Shown here: positions 1 to 7,559 of the stretch, in pieces
Position numbering within the stretch: position 1 is the stretch's first letter
Layout: every line of letters starts with the position of its first letter
NCBI RefSeq assembly: GCF_003966695.1
Contig: NZ_AP018827.1
Location: forward strand, 1,840,501-1,904,500
Length of the DNA stretch: 64,000 nucleotides
Reading direction: 5' to 3'
DNA from: Asticcacaulis excentricus
GTDB lineage: Bacteria > Pseudomonadota > Alphaproteobacteria > Caulobacterales > Caulobacteraceae
Notes under the pieces: generated by a model
Databases searched by the model: none
Told to the model about the DNA's origin: nothing
Seen by the model: the letters and a program-made list of their open reading frames with translations, nothing else
Program-made: the position numbers and the translations under genes

Positions 1-23
1 AAAATGATTCTTGGTATTCCGTT

Positions 24-64
24 CGAGACTGTCTCATGTCGCTGTCACATCTGAGACAGTCTCG
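24..64. promoter_or_regulatory. Twin palindromic operator-like sites
   Basis: Two copies of an 11-bp palindrome, GAGACTGTCTC (25-35) and GAGACAGTCTC (53-63), lie 28 bp apart centre to centre. Together they also form 13-bp inverted arms (24-36 and 52-64). Paired short palindromes of this kind are typical of a dimeric repressor such as a TetR-family protein. The regulated gene is probably off the left edge of the window, because sdpR has its own palindrome nearer its start. The repressor is not identified. Confidence 0.45.
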
Positions 65-110
65 TGTCTTCAACGGCCGGATGCGGTCAGGATCTTCGGC
101 CGTTGGTATT

Positions 111-158
111 TTGTGCATATTTGACAGCGTTGTTATAATTTGGTATTTGCCAAAATAA
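111..158 (+). promoter_or_regulatory. Probable sdpRI promoter with overlapping palindromic operator
   Basis: TTGTGC (111-116) and TATAAT (134-139), 17 bp apart, make a plausible sigma-70 promoter 36 bp before the sdpR start. Immediately downstream lies an inverted repeat TTTGG-N6-CCAAA (139-154), which overlaps the expected transcription start. An operator there would allow SdpR to repress its own operon, as known for SdpR-type autorepressors. Binding is inference. Confidence 0.45.
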
Positions 159-175
159 CAAATCAAGAGGCGTTC

Positions 176-481
176 ATGTCCGAAGTTTATAAATCCCTGA
201 GCGACCCGACGCGGCGGCACATCCTTGAAATGCTGCGCGAACGCGAGATGAGCGCCGGCGAGATTGCCGAGCGGGTCAGCGTGTCCAAACCCACCCTGTC
301 GGGGCATCTGGCAACGCTGAAAGCCGCGGGACTGGTCGATGTGACGCGGCAAGGCACGACCCTGATCTACCGTCTCAACCTGTCAGTGCTCGAAGAGGCG
401 GTGATGTCGCTGATGAGCGCCTTTCGCATCGGTCAGGACGCCCCGGCGCCCCGGCCGCGCGCCACGGAGGACAAGGCATGA
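176..481 (+). CDS. sdpR: ArsR/SdpR-family winged-helix transcriptional repressor
   Basis: This small cytoplasmic DNA-binding protein of about 101 residues has the ArsR fold. It opens with the SLSDPTRRHILEML signature and follows with a recognition region rich in S/T (SAGEIAERVSVSKPTLSGHL) and a beta-wing (VTRQGTTLIYRL). It lacks the cysteine metal-binding motif of true ArsR sensors, which fits the SdpR subgroup. ATG 176 is chosen because AAGAGG (165-170) precedes it; an in-frame TTG at 140 lies inside the promoter/operator. Its stop overlaps the sdpI start (ATGA), so the pair is translationally coupled. In Bacillus the paralogous SdpR is sequestered by SdpI; the same logic here is inference. 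Confidence 0.85.
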   Translation: MSEVYKSLSDPTRRHILEMLREREMSAGEIAERVSVSKPTLSGHLATLKAAGLVDVTRQGTTLIYRLNLSVLEEAVMSLMSAFRIGQDAPAPRPRATEDKA

Positions 482-1140
482 CCCAAGACGCAAAATGGCC
501 GGTTTCCAAACTGTTCAGCCTGCTGATGATCGCGGTCACCACGGGCCTGAGCCTGTGGGCGCGGCCGCAGATTCCGGAGGGTCCGGTGGGTACACATTTC
601 GACCTTTCGGGCACCGCCAATGGCTTTATGCCGCGGGATCAGGCGCTGATGGTCATGCCCCTGATGCTGGCCGCCATTACGCTGCTGCTGTGGGTTCTGC
701 CCTATATGCAGCCCAAAACGGGCAAGCTGGAACGCTCGGCTTCGGTCTATGCCGTAAGCTGGATCGGCACTGTGGCACTTCTGGCGTTCGGGCATCTGTT
801 TATCGTCGGCCACGCGCTCGGTTGGGCCTTGTCCGTGCAACCCCTGCTGCTGGGACCGGGCCTGCTGTTTATCCTGATCGGCAATTTCATGCCCAAGGCG
901 CAGCGCAACTATCTGGTGGGGGTGCGCACGCCGTGGACCCTTTCAGACGAGCGGGTGTGGCACAAGACGCATCGACTGGCCGGACCGGTGATGATGCTGG
1001 CGGGCGTGATCATGCTGGGCGCGGCGCTGATGATGCCAACGGCTTATCTGCACTGGGTCTTTCTGAGCGCCGGGATCGGGTCGGCCCTGATCGTGGTCGT
1101 CGCCTCCTATATCTATGCGCGGGCGCTAAAACTTACTTGA
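478..1140 (+). CDS. sdpI: SdpI-family integral membrane protein (DUF1648 plus SdpI domains)
   Basis: This 220-residue inner-membrane protein has about six hydrophobic segments. The N-terminal half has the DUF1648 pattern (PEGPVGTHFDLSGTANGF), in which small loops follow the first helix. The C-terminal half carries the SdpI signature GNFMPKAQRNYLVGVRTPWT followed by SDERVWHKTHRLAG. In Bacillus subtilis SdpI gives immunity to the SdpC killing factor and signals by binding SdpR at the membrane. No sdpC-like toxin gene is visible nearby, so a general envelope-stress or toxin-sensing role is equally possible. It overlaps sdpR by 4 nt. Confidence 0.85.
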   Translation: MTQDAKWPVSKLFSLLMIAVTTGLSLWARPQIPEGPVGTHFDLSGTANGFMPRDQALMVMPLMLAAITLLLWVLPYMQPKTGKLERSASVYAVSWIGTVALLAFGHLFIVGHALGWALSVQPLLLGPGLLFILIGNFMPKAQRNYLVGVRTPWTLSDERVWHKTHRLAGPVMMLAGVIMLGAALMMPTAYLHWVFLSAGIGSALIVVVASYIYARALKLT

Positions 1141-1221
1141 CTCCGAGTTACCATATTCATTTGGGAGGCGAATCGCTTTGCATTAGTATGGGCCTTTCAG
1201 TGATTCGATCCGGGCCGCCGT

Positions 1222-3795
1222 ATGACCGTTGCCACCATTGCCTTTGCCGCCGCTGCTGGCGCGACTGCGCTGGCCTTTTCGACCACGGTTCTGGCCTGGC
1301 GTCTTAAGGCACGCCTGACGAAGCTCAGTGAAGGCTACAAATCCCGCCTTGACGTACAGCACACGGTGCTGGGCGAACTGGACGCCGCCACTCTGGCCTT
1401 TGATGAGGCCTTTGTCGCCATCGAAGGTGAGACCGTGCGCCTCGTCTGGGGCGATGAAACGCTGAAAACCATCGCCGACGCCTTCCGCATCCCCTTTTCC
1501 GAAGAGGTCGCGCCGCGCGTCATCGAGGGTCTGGCCGGGTCATCCAAGGAAGCCGCCGAGGCCCTGAAACGTCTGATCGCCGAAGGCCGCCCTTGCCGGT
1601 TTGAAGTGTTTACCGAAGCCCCGCGCAGCCTGATGGGGGCCAAGACCGCCGGGCTGACCCTGCTGGTCGAAGGGCGGGCCACTGGCGCGACGGCGTGGGT
1701 GCGTCTGGCCATTGCCAGCGAGCATACCTCCCTGTCGTCCGGCCCGTTTGCGCGCATGGCCGACCTGATCCCCGCCCCCTGCTGGGTGGTGCGCGACGGG
1801 CAACTGGTGTGGGCCAATGCCGCCTGGCTGAAAGCCGTCGATGCCGAAAATGTCGAGCAGGCACGCGCCGAGCAACTGGGGCTCGACCGCTCTGCCGAGG
1901 CGCTGGTGGTCGAAGCCGCCGAGCAGCACATGCGCCGCGAAGGTTTCCGCTGGCTGACCATCCACGGCCAGCGCCGCGCTTTTCAGGTGGTGGCCGAGCC
2001 TCTGGGCGACGCCTATGTCTGCGCCTACGCGCTGGATGTCACCGAATCCGAGGAGAGCCGCGAGGCGCTCAAACGTCATGCGAAAGCCCACGACGACACG
2101 CTGGATCACCTCGAAGACGCCGTGGCCATTTTCGGCCCGGAAAAGCGCCTGACCTTCCATAACCGCGCCTTTGAAACCCTGTGGGATCTGGAGCCGGCGT
2201 GGCTGGCCGAGCGTCCGACGCACGGCGAACTGCTCGACCGCCTGCGGCAAAAGCGTAAGCTGCCTGAGACCTCGGACTTTGTGACGTGGAAGGCGCAGGA
2301 ACTGGAATTCTATGGCCTGAGCGAGGCCGCGCCGGACGAGATGTGGTCGCTGCCCAATGGCCGGTCGCTGCGCGTTGTGCGTCAGCCGCACCCGCTGGGC
2401 GGGCTGTTGCTGCTGTTCTCGGACAAGACCGGTGAGTTGACGCTCAAGGCGCAGTTCAATTCGCTGATTCAAGTGCAGCGCGCCACGCTGGACCAACTGA
2501 CCGATGCCGTGTCGGTGTTTGGCTCCGATGGTCGCCTGCGTCTGCGCAATGCGGCGTTTGATGCCTTCTGGAACCTGTCGCCCGACGAACTGGCGCTCAA
2601 TTCCGACTTCGGGCAGTTGACGGCCCTGTGTCTGCCGCTGGTGCATGATCGCGGTTTCTGGGCTGAACTGAAGGCGCGCGTCACCGATATCGACCCGCTG
2701 GCCCGCGCGCCGCAATTGGGTGAAGTGCGCACCTCCGACGGGCGTCTGGCGCAGTGGCGCACGCAGCCCCTGCCCGACGGGGCCACTCTGGTGGCTTTCA
2801 GCGACATCACCGACCGCCGCGCGCTGGAAGAAGCCATCGAACAACGCGATGTGGCCCTGACCGAGTCGGTGCGGCTGAAACGCGATTTCGTCGCCAATGT
2901 CTCCTATGAGTTGCGCACGCCCCTGACCACGATTGTCGGCTATGCCGACCTGCTGCAACGGCAGGCCAATGCGGCCGAGGCTGACCCCGCCGAAATTCGC
3001 CGCCGGGGCTTCCTCAACGCCATTCAGGCCGCGTCGCAGGAACTGGCGCGCTCTATCGACGACGTGCTGGACATGGCGCAGATTGACGCTGGTGAAATGT
3101 CGCTGTCGCCGTCGGATTTCAACCTGTCGCGCACCGTGGCCGCCGCTCTGGGCCGTCAGGCCGATACGCTGAGCGCCAAGGGCATCCGCTTCGACTATGT
3201 GGGGCTCGACACCCGCGCCCTGATCCGCGCCGACCAGCAGCGTCTGGGGCAGGTGCTCGATCACCTGCTGGACTACGCCCTGCGCAACGCCGCGCAGGAA
3301 GGGCAGATCACCATCCGTAGCCGCAAGGAAGGCGACACCCTGACGCTGGAGATCGGCTATACGGGCCGCGGCATCCCCTACCACACGCAGGCGCACATCT
3401 TTGACCGCTTCGTCGGGCGCGAACGCGGCGGGCCGGGTCTGGGGCTGGCCCTGGTCAAGGCGCTGGTCGAACTGCACGACGGCTGGATTACGCTGGAGTC
3501 CGAACCGCAGAGCGGGGCGACCTTTGCCCTGCACCTGCCGCATCAGATGGGTGTGGGTTTTGAGAGCAATGAGGCGAAGGCAGCGGTAACGCAAACGCCG
3601 ACACCGGCCCCTGAGATCGCCCCGGTGGTTGTGGCCACCCCCGCCCCCCTGCCTGAAACCCCTGAGGCCCCGGTCGTCGCCGCAGCCGAAGCCGCGCCGG
3701 AAAAAGCGCCGGAAACCCCAGCCGACGAGCCCAATCCTCTGGGCCTGACGGCTGAGACACTGGCGCAGGCCCGGCGCATTCTGGGCATGGCTTAG
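1222..3795 (+). CDS. divL: DivL-type PAS-domain pseudo-histidine kinase
   Basis: This 857-residue membrane-anchored sensor has one N-terminal transmembrane helix (about 3-25), several PAS-like domains (about 150-530), a DHp helix pair and a C-terminal ATPase-like domain (about 650-770). In the H-box the phospho-acceptor His is replaced by Tyr562 (FVANVSYELRTPLT), the hallmark of Caulobacter DivL. DivL works with DivK and the CckA-ChpT-CtrA pathway to set asymmetric cell fate. The N-box (LLDYALRNAA) lacks the usual Asn pattern and the G1 box reads YTGRGIP rather than DTGxGIP, so ATP binding is probably weak. The last 80 residues are Pro/Ala-rich. The stop TAG is the first three bases of a dispersed repeat. 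Confidence 0.85.
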   Translation: MTVATIAFAAAAGATALAFSTTVLAWRLKARLTKLSEGYKSRLDVQHTVLGELDAATLAFDEAFVAIEGETVRLVWGDETLKTIADAFRIPFSEEVAPRVIEGLAGSSKEAAEALKRLIAEGRPCRFEVFTEAPRSLMGAKTAGLTLLVEGRATGATAWVRLAIASEHTSLSSGPFARMADLIPAPCWVVRDGQLVWANAAWLKAVDAENVEQARAEQLGLDRSAEALVVEAAEQHMRREGFRWLTIHGQRRAFQVVAEPLGDAYVCAYALDVTESEESREALKRHAKAHDDTLDHLEDAVAIFGPEKRLTFHNRAFETLWDLEPAWLAERPTHGELLDRLRQKRKLPETSDFVTWKAQELEFYGLSEAAPDEMWSLPNGRSLRVVRQPHPLGGLLLLFSDKTGELTLKAQFNSLIQVQRATLDQLTDAVSVFGSDGRLRLRNAAFDAFWNLSPDELALNSDFGQLTALCLPLVHDRGFWAELKARVTDIDPLARAPQLGEVRTSDGRLAQWRTQPLPDGATLVAFSDITDRRALEEAIEQRDVALTESVRLKRDFVANVSYELRTPLTTIVGYADLLQRQANAAEADPAEIRRRGFLNAIQAASQELARSIDDVLDMAQIDAGEMSLSPSDFNLSRTVAAALGRQADTLSAKGIRFDYVGLDTRALIRADQQRLGQVLDHLLDYALRNAAQEGQITIRSRKEGDTLTLEIGYTGRGIPYHTQAHIFDRFVGRERGGPGLGLALVKALVELHDGWITLESEPQSGATFALHLPHQMGVGFESNEAKAAVTQTPTPAPEIAPVVVATPAPLPETPEAPVVAAAEAAPEKAPETPADEPNPLGLTAETLAQARRILGMA

Positions 3796-3895
3796 AGCGA
3801 TATGTCGAAAAGTGTGAGCGGATTTCGACAAAAATATCGCGACAAAACAAAAATTTAAAGCGGGATGATGTTTCTATTTAAAATCATCCCGCTCT
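3794..3895. repeat. Dispersed two-hairpin repeat, copy A
   Basis: Copy A has the full structure. The first hairpin is GCGATAT-GTCGAAA / TTTCGAC-ATATCGC and encloses the loop core AGTGTGAGCG. It is followed by an A-rich linker (ACAAAACAAAAATTT) and a second hairpin AGCGGGATGAT / ATCATCCCGCT. It begins AGAGC directly on the divL stop codon. Closest relative in the window is the copy at 39879-39980. Confidence 0.85.
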
Positions 3896-3963
3896 CACCG
3901 GTCTGGCCATTTCGCTTTCGCCTTACGCACCGCTTCGCCAAAGACGGCATGGCAGCCTGACGA

Positions 3964-4473
3964 TCAGACGACGATTTCTATGTAGGTTTCGGCGTCGGCG
4001 GTTTTCAGTAATTCGCGCAGGTGGTCCAGACTGAGCGCGACGCAGCCTTCGGTGCCGGAATAGTCCTCACGCGCCAGATGCAGGAAGATGGCCGAGCCCA
4101 GCCCCTTGACCGGCGGGTCGTCATTATGCCCCAGCACCACGATCAGGTCATAGACATGATCGTCGCGCCACAGGGTTTCGTGCGAGCCCACAAAGGGCCG
4201 TTTGATGGGCAGATTATACAGATCGCTCTCGACATCGTCGCACCAGCCGTCGTCGGGCGACAGGGCTTTTACGGGCAGGACCGTCTCCGGAACCGGCAAA
4301 CGATCGGGGCGATACCAGACATAACGCACCGGCCACATCCCCAGCGGCGAGCGCAGATCGCCCTCCCTTTTATCAGCGGAGGCAATAACGCCCCCTTTAC
4401 CCAGAGCGCAACGCACCCTATCTGAGTTTAAGACTAGAAAACCTTCGGCGTATGCGGTAAAAATCTTGACCAT
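3964..4473 (-). CDS. L,D-transpeptidase family protein (YkuD fold)
   Basis: This 169-residue protein has the YkuD catalytic signature: His132 in AIFLHLARE and Cys144 in TEGCVAL, with the usual spacing. Family members form 3-3 peptidoglycan cross-links or attach proteins to peptidoglycan in the periplasm. No convincing signal peptide is seen, and the second-last His/Ser position before Gly-Cys is Glu, so activity is less certain. A longer open frame upstream runs antisense through cenR and is rejected; ATG 4473 (MVKIFTAYAEG) is the natural start. It is divergent from cenR with a 51-bp shared promoter gap. Confidence 0.75.
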   Translation of the reverse strand: MVKIFTAYAEGFLVLNSDRVRCALGKGGVIASADKREGDLRSPLGMWPVRYVWYRPDRLPVPETVLPVKALSPDDGWCDDVESDLYNLPIKRPFVGSHETLWRDDHVYDLIVVLGHNDDPPVKGLGSAIFLHLAREDYSGTEGCVALSLDHLRELLKTADAETYIEIVV

Positions 4474-4524
4474 AGGCCGGTTTACACCCTGAACTGATAA
4501 AAACACCCACAACGCTACAGGATT

Positions 4525-5211
4525 ATGGTGCAACAAAAAACCCTGCTGATCGTTGATGACGATGACGAACTGCGCGAGGCGCTGGCCGAACAACTTGAAC
4601 TGCATGAAGAGTTCAAGGTCACTCAGGCATCGAATGGCACCGAAGGCATACGCCTTGGGAAGACCATCAATGCCGACCTGATCCTGCTGGATGTCGATTT
4701 GCCGGATATGGACGGGCGCGAAGCCTGCCGCCTGTTGCGCAAATCCGGGCTGACCACGCCGGTGATCATGCTGACCGGGGCCGCCTCTGATTCCGATCAG
4801 ATTCTGGGGCTGGATGCGGGGGCCAATGACTATGTCACCAAGCCCTTCCGCTTTGCCGTCCTGCTGGCGCGTATTCGCGCTCAGGTCCGCAGCCACGAAA
4901 CGTCCGAAGACGCGACCTTCCGCATCGGGCCTTATGAATTCAAACCGGCGCTCAAGCTGCTGATCGATCAGGTGCAGAAGAAGATTCGCCTGACCGAAAA
5001 AGAAACCAACATCCTCAAATACCTCTATCGTGCCGGTGGCAAGCCGATCTCGCGCGAAGAGCTGCTGACCGAGGTGTGGGGCTATAATGCCGGGGTGACC
5101 ACGCACACGCTGGAAACCCACGTCTATCGTCTGCGTCAGAAGATCGAGCCCGATCCGGCCAATGCCCGTCTGCTGATGACCGATGCGGGTGGGTACAGGT
5201 TGCAATTTTAG
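4525..5211 (+). CDS. cenR: OmpR/PhoB-family response regulator, CenR-like
   Basis: This 228-residue two-domain regulator has an N-terminal receiver with the acidic cluster DDDD (11-14), phospho-acceptor Asp56 (LILLDVDLPDMDG) and Lys in YVTKPFRF, followed by a C-terminal winged helix (about 130-228; LTEKETNILKYLYRAGGKPI). The opening (TLLIVDDDDELREALAEQL) and the ATF-IGPYEF-P linker match the alphaproteobacterial CenR group, which controls cell-envelope genes and is essential in Caulobacter. The family assignment is from memory of these motifs and the symbol is less certain than the fold. Divergence from an L,D-transpeptidase fits an envelope role. Confidence 0.75.
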   Translation: MVQQKTLLIVDDDDELREALAEQLELHEEFKVTQASNGTEGIRLGKTINADLILLDVDLPDMDGREACRLLRKSGLTTPVIMLTGAASDSDQILGLDAGANDYVTKPFRFAVLLARIRAQVRSHETSEDATFRIGPYEFKPALKLLIDQVQKKIRLTEKETNILKYLYRAGGKPISREELLTEVWGYNAGVTTHTLETHVYRLRQKIEPDPANARLLMTDAGGYRLQF

Positions 5212-5280
5212 CAGGGTAGGCGCTCAAGCAGCGAAGCGTTAGCGTAATTTAAATGCCCCTGCACCCGTTAGTTGGAGTGA

Positions 5281-5310
5281 GCCGGAGTTCCTGGAACTTC
5301 GGCTTTTTCT
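5281..5310 (+). terminator. Rho-independent terminator after cenR
   Basis: An inverted repeat GCCGGAGTT / AACTTCGGC with a short loop is followed by TTTTTCTTT. It separates cenR from the AT-rich gene that begins 12 bp later. One mismatch interrupts the stem. Confidence 0.65.
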
Positions 5311-5322
5311 TTGGAGGTAGTG

Positions 5323-5658
5323 ATGAGCGATGTTTTTGACAATTTATATGAAGCTGGACTGACAGCGATTGGAACCCCGCTCATGTCTATAGAACAAGCT
5401 CAACAGGTCATTAATTACGCTGCGAGCAAGAATTGCGCCCCCGTAATTTTGGAGACGTATGAAATTATAGGAGATATTGAGCAACCCCGCATAGATTTTG
5501 GTATTACATATCCAACTTATGAAAATGAAACTTTAGGACTTAACCCAACTCAAAAAATTCTCAGAATGTCTGAAATTTTTAATGAGGTTTTGAAGATGTT
5601 GAACACGGTAGAAGGGGTTTTTAAGGTAGTATTGTATTTGGAAGAGACTTATCCATGA
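5323..5658 (+). CDS. Hypothetical acidic protein, AT-rich, probably acquired
   Basis: I do not recognise the family. The 111-residue product is acidic and globular with no signal peptide or membrane helix (MSDVFDNLYEAGLTAIG start, VVLYLEETYP end). ATG 5323 is preceded by a perfect GGAGGT at 5313-5318; the in-frame TTG at 5311 lies upstream of that ribosome site and is not used. Codon use is strikingly A/T-rich compared with every neighbour, suggesting horizontal transfer. Its stop overlaps the start of the DUF3052 gene (ATGA). Size, acidity and composition resemble orphan immunity proteins of contact-dependent toxins, but that is speculation. Confidence 0.75.
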   Translation: MSDVFDNLYEAGLTAIGTPLMSIEQAQQVINYAASKNCAPVILETYEIIGDIEQPRIDFGITYPTYENETLGLNPTQKILRMSEIFNEVLKMLNTVEGVFKVVLYLEETYP

Positions 5659-6053
5659 CCCCCGGCTATTCCGGCACACCCTTAGCCAAGAAACTCGGTT
5701 ACAAGCCGGAGATGCGCGCTGCCGTGGTCGGTGCGCCGGATGACTATACTCGCTGGCTTGAACCGCTGCCTGAGGGTGTGGTGTTCGGCGCCGATGATCC
5801 GGAGCTGGTGCACATTTTCACCACCGAGCGGGCCGTTCTGGAAACCGCGCTGACGCATTGGCGTAGGGCTCTGAGACCGGACGGTATGGTCTGGGTATCG
5901 TGGCCCAAAAAGGCCTCAAAAGTGCCCACCGATATTACCGAAGACGTGATCCGCGAGGTCTGTCTGCCGTTGGGCTTCGTCGATGTGAAGGTCTGCGCCG
6001 TTAGCGACGTGTGGTCGGGTTTGAAGCTGGTGGTACGTAAGGAGTTGCGCTAA
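5655..6053 (+). CDS. DUF3052-family protein
   Basis: This 132-residue cytoplasmic protein carries the family pattern GYSGTPLAKKLGYKPEMRAAV near the N-terminus and VWVSWPKKASKVPTDITEDV in the second half. The second segment is the best conserved part of DUF3052 and resembles a degenerate methyltransferase-like fold. Biochemical function is unknown. The start overlaps the preceding AT-rich gene by 4 nt, although base composition changes back to genome-typical here, so the upstream partner seems to have been inserted in front of a resident gene. The TAA stop is inside a convergent hairpin. Confidence 0.8.
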   Translation: MTPGYSGTPLAKKLGYKPEMRAAVVGAPDDYTRWLEPLPEGVVFGADDPELVHIFTTERAVLETALTHWRRALRPDGMVWVSWPKKASKVPTDITEDVIREVCLPLGFVDVKVCAVSDVWSGLKLVVRKELR

Positions 6054-6093
6054 CCTCTCTTCCCCACGGCAAAGCCGCAGGGAGGAGAGGTTA
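6051..6093. terminator. Convergent hairpin between DUF3052 gene and its minus-strand neighbour
   Basis: TAACCTCTC (6051-6059) and GAGAGGTTA (6085-6093) pair across a GC-rich loop that itself contains CGGC/GCCG. The two outer triplets are the stop codons of the two convergent genes. There is no long T-run, so termination efficiency is uncertain. Confidence 0.5.
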
Positions 6094-6549
6094 CTCCCCC
6101 TCCGCTTCGCGGTGCTGGCGCTCATTGTCTTCGTCGATGACGTACCAGGTGAACCACAGGGCATCTTCCAGCTTGCCACCCTTGGCCAGATAGGGTTCCA
6201 GCACCGACGGAAAGGCGAGCTTGACCTGTTCGGCGAAATCGTAATGCGCCTTCAGCTCTTCCCAGTCTTGTAGTGCCAGTTCCTCGACCATGCGGATACG
6301 CACCGCCCACGGCAGGTCAGCCGGAGCCAAACCCGCCGGGTCGGTTTCCACCCAGTGACATTCGCCGATGGCGTCCGGAATGCGGATCTGAAGCTGACCG
6401 CCTAGGCTCATGAACCCGGCCTTGGTGGCGGCGCGGATCACTTCGGGGATATCTTTGATTTTCCACGCATATTCGTTGAAGCGGAAATCGGCCTTGGCCA
6501 GAATGTCAGCGGGCAGCCCGGCTTCTGCGGGCAGGGTGTCTTCGGTCAT
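6091..6549 (-). CDS. Conserved hypothetical protein
   Basis: This 152-residue soluble protein, rich in Trp and acidic residues, is not a family I can name. Landmarks are DFRFNEYAWKIKDIPEVIRAA near the N-terminus, an IPDAIGECHW segment and the C-terminal LWFTWYVIDEDNERQ. No signal peptide or membrane helix is seen. The start codon overlaps the xthA stop (ATGA on the minus strand), so it is translated as the second gene of an xthA operon. The longer open frame reaching 6759 runs inside xthA and is rejected. Confidence 0.75.
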   Translation of the reverse strand: MTEDTLPAEAGLPADILAKADFRFNEYAWKIKDIPEVIRAATKAGFMSLGGQLQIRIPDAIGECHWVETDPAGLAPADLPWAVRIRMVEELALQDWEELKAHYDFAEQVKLAFPSVLEPYLAKGGKLEDALWFTWYVIDEDNERQHREAEGE

Positions 6550-7346
6550 AGGTCGAACTCGATCTGAATAGGGGCGTGATCCGACGGCCGGTCCCATTCG
6601 CGGACGGAGTCGTGGATGACGGCGGCTATAGGCGAGGTGATGCGCGCCTTCAAGGCGGGATTGATCAGCAGGTGATCGAGCCTCAGCCCGCGATTGGACT
6701 TGCGGAAATCGGCGGCGCGATAGCTCCACCAGGTAAACAGCTTCTGCGGTTCTGGCCACAGTTCGCGGAAGGCGTCATGAAAGCCGCCCGCATCCATCAG
6801 ATTGGCAAAGGCCTCCAGCTCCGGCGGCGTATGGCTGACCACTTTCAGCATCTGACGATGGCTCCACACGTCGTTTTCACCGGGCGCGATATTGAGGTCG
6901 CCGGCGATCAGCAGGGGCGCATCGGGATTGCGCGTTTTCAGGTGTGCGGTCAGGCGCTCATAGAATTCCAGCTTGTGATCAAACTTGTCATTGGCTTCGC
7001 GGTCGGGAACGTCGCCGCCCGCCGGAATATAGAAGTTCCACAGGTCGATGCCCGCGACCTGTATCCCCTGAACGCGCGCTTCGCCGCGGCGACAAAAGGG
7101 CAAAATCTCGTTGGTTTCAAACGGCAGCTTCGACACCAGTGCCACGCCGTGCCAGCCCTTTTGCCCGGTGACGAGGATGTGCGGATAGCCCGCTTCCACA
7201 AACGCCTTACGCGGGAATTCACCGTTCTGGCACTTGATTTCCTGAAGGCACAGGATGTCCGGGCGCGCCATGTCGAGGAAACGTATGACCTGATCAATCC
7301 TCAGCCGCACCGAGTTGATGTTCCATGAGGCAATCGACAAACGCAT
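6546..7346 (-). CDS. xthA: Exodeoxyribonuclease III (AP endonuclease)
   Basis: This 266-residue member of the exonuclease-endonuclease-phosphatase fold cleaves abasic sites and acts as a 3'-5' exonuclease in base excision repair. Motifs in order are SWNINSVRLR (start), CLQEIKCQNGEFP (catalytic Glu), GDLNIAPGENDVW (Asp/Asn), a WSYRAADFRKSNRGLRLDHLL block and SDHAPI (Asp-His) near the C-terminus. ATG 7346 gives the canonical N-terminus MRLSIASWNINS; an in-frame start six codons earlier lies in the upstream terminator region. It is followed with a 4-nt overlap by a hypothetical gene. Confidence 0.93.
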   Translation of the reverse strand: MRLSIASWNINSVRLRIDQVIRFLDMARPDILCLQEIKCQNGEFPRKAFVEAGYPHILVTGQKGWHGVALVSKLPFETNEILPFCRRGEARVQGIQVAGIDLWNFYIPAGGDVPDREANDKFDHKLEFYERLTAHLKTRNPDAPLLIAGDLNIAPGENDVWSHRQMLKVVSHTPPELEAFANLMDAGGFHDAFRELWPEPQKLFTWWSYRAADFRKSNRGLRLDHLLINPALKARITSPIAAVIHDSVREWDRPSDHAPIQIEFDL

Positions 7347-7364
7347 AACGGCTTCCTGACGCAT

Positions 7365-7396
7365 AAAAAAACCCGGTCAGTGAGACTGACCGGGTC
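7365..7396 (-). terminator. Rho-independent terminator (minus strand) between transporter and xthA
   Basis: A perfect 11-bp stem ACCCGGTCAGT / ACTGACCGGGT with a 3-nt loop is followed on the minus strand by seven T. It would end transcription coming from the MHS transporter gene, whose stop lies about 165 bp upstream, and insulate xthA. Confidence 0.85.
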
Positions 7397-7559
7397 AGAT
7401 GTTTGGCACATAACACGAAGAGATAAAGGGAAAAACGCACTCAGGAGACGTCAAAGCCGCCGCATACACTCCGTCGGGAGCTGTGGGAATAATGACACGG
7501 TTGTGGAAAAACTCAATGCACATTTCTGTGTTTTTTCGTTTTTCAGGCGAATTTTTCAT

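Noticed and set aside
1540-3831. 763-codon open frame on the minus strand opposite divL
   Set aside because: Antisense shadow of GC-rich coding sequence; composition (Arg/Gln/His-rich) and lack of motifs show it is not a gene.
4474-5205. N-terminal extension of the L,D-transpeptidase frame across cenR
   Set aside because: Antisense to the response regulator; ATG 4473 gives a complete domain.
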